Positions 63,914 through 64,000 of a stretch of 64,000 bases of DNA are shown here, piece after piece. The stretch spans positions 4,278,001 to 4,342,000 of the forward strand of contig OY755182.1 of NCBI GenBank assembly GCA_963576735.1, given 5' to 3'. Below the pieces are notes generated by a model. That model saw only the letters and a program-made list of their open reading frames with translations. It did no database searches and was not told where the DNA came from. Position numbers and translations under genes: made by a program. The stretch's first letter is position 1. Every line of letters begins with the position of its first letter. This stretch comes from Bedellia somnulentella (taxonomy: Eukaryota > Arthropoda > Insecta > Lepidoptera > Bedelliidae).

Positions 63914-64000
63914 ATGTATGTATGTATACATAAAAATAAAATATCAAAATCCCTTTATAAATGTAGTATATAAATTGCTTGCTTTCCTTTTAATCGTAGA

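Overview
The window looks like non-coding (intergenic or intronic) DNA of an insect, most likely a moth or butterfly. It is AT-rich, and no intact host gene was recognised. Almost everything identifiable is transposable-element DNA, and the families are those I associate, from memory, with Lepidoptera: RTE-type LINEs with ATGT tails, tRNA-derived SINEs, small non-autonomous Helitrons, mariners, and a repeat ending in GCACTTGGCCGGTTTT. No database was searched, so family names are recognition, not search results.

Recurring families, named here for convenience. (1) RTE-like LINE: one nearly complete copy at 60481-63913 (endonuclease plus reverse transcriptase in one frame, four stop codons), a 5'-truncated copy at 43977-46271, and about a dozen 3' fragments. 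(2) Family A: a tRNA-derived SINE of about 340 bp with a TTATG-repeat tail. (3) Family B: a short element of about 210-250 bp whose 5' end matches the LINE's 5' end and whose 3' end resembles the LINE's 3' end. (4) Family C: a 192-bp MITE. (5) Family E: a retroposed unit carrying a tRNA-like cloverleaf between inverted-repeat arms. (6) Helitrons: family D (three near-complete copies, one 5' piece) and family H (54842-56330, probably 39573-41714). (7) CR1-like LINE ends at 37225-38295 and 49118-50515. (8) Mariners: one with an uninterrupted transposase (24783-26063) and one decayed (14685-15713). (9) Several unclassified inverted-repeat elements.

Layout. 0-10 kb: old A, B, C and E insertions in otherwise unassigned DNA. 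10-12.6 kb: a three-level nest (LINE fragment > palindromic element > two almost identical 0.63-kb elements). 14-16 kb: a decayed mariner inside a B element. 16.9 kb: a LINE insertion with copied filler DNA. 17.6 kb: family E. 22.5-23.9 kb: an unclassified transposon with 31-bp perfect terminal repeats. 24.8-26.1 kb: the intact mariner. 26-36 kb: scattered A and B copies, a palindrome, and two local duplications. 37-41.7 kb: CR1-like LINE, MITE, Helitron. 43.6-47.3 kb: LINEs and Helitron D. 49-53.8 kb: CR1-like LINE, nested C/A, a 40-bp-TIR element, a THAP-exon element next to a candidate broken host exon. 54.8-56.5 kb: a Helitron inside family E. 57-64 kb: Helitron D copies and the long LINE.

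The elements are linked mechanistically. The LINE, family A and family B share a 3'-terminal signature (TCTGCC/GGCTACCCC, a small CCC/GGG hairpin, GCGTGA, then a microsatellite tail), so the LINE's enzyme probably mobilised all three. Many insertions can be defined to the base from target-site duplications, and the nesting gives a relative chronology.
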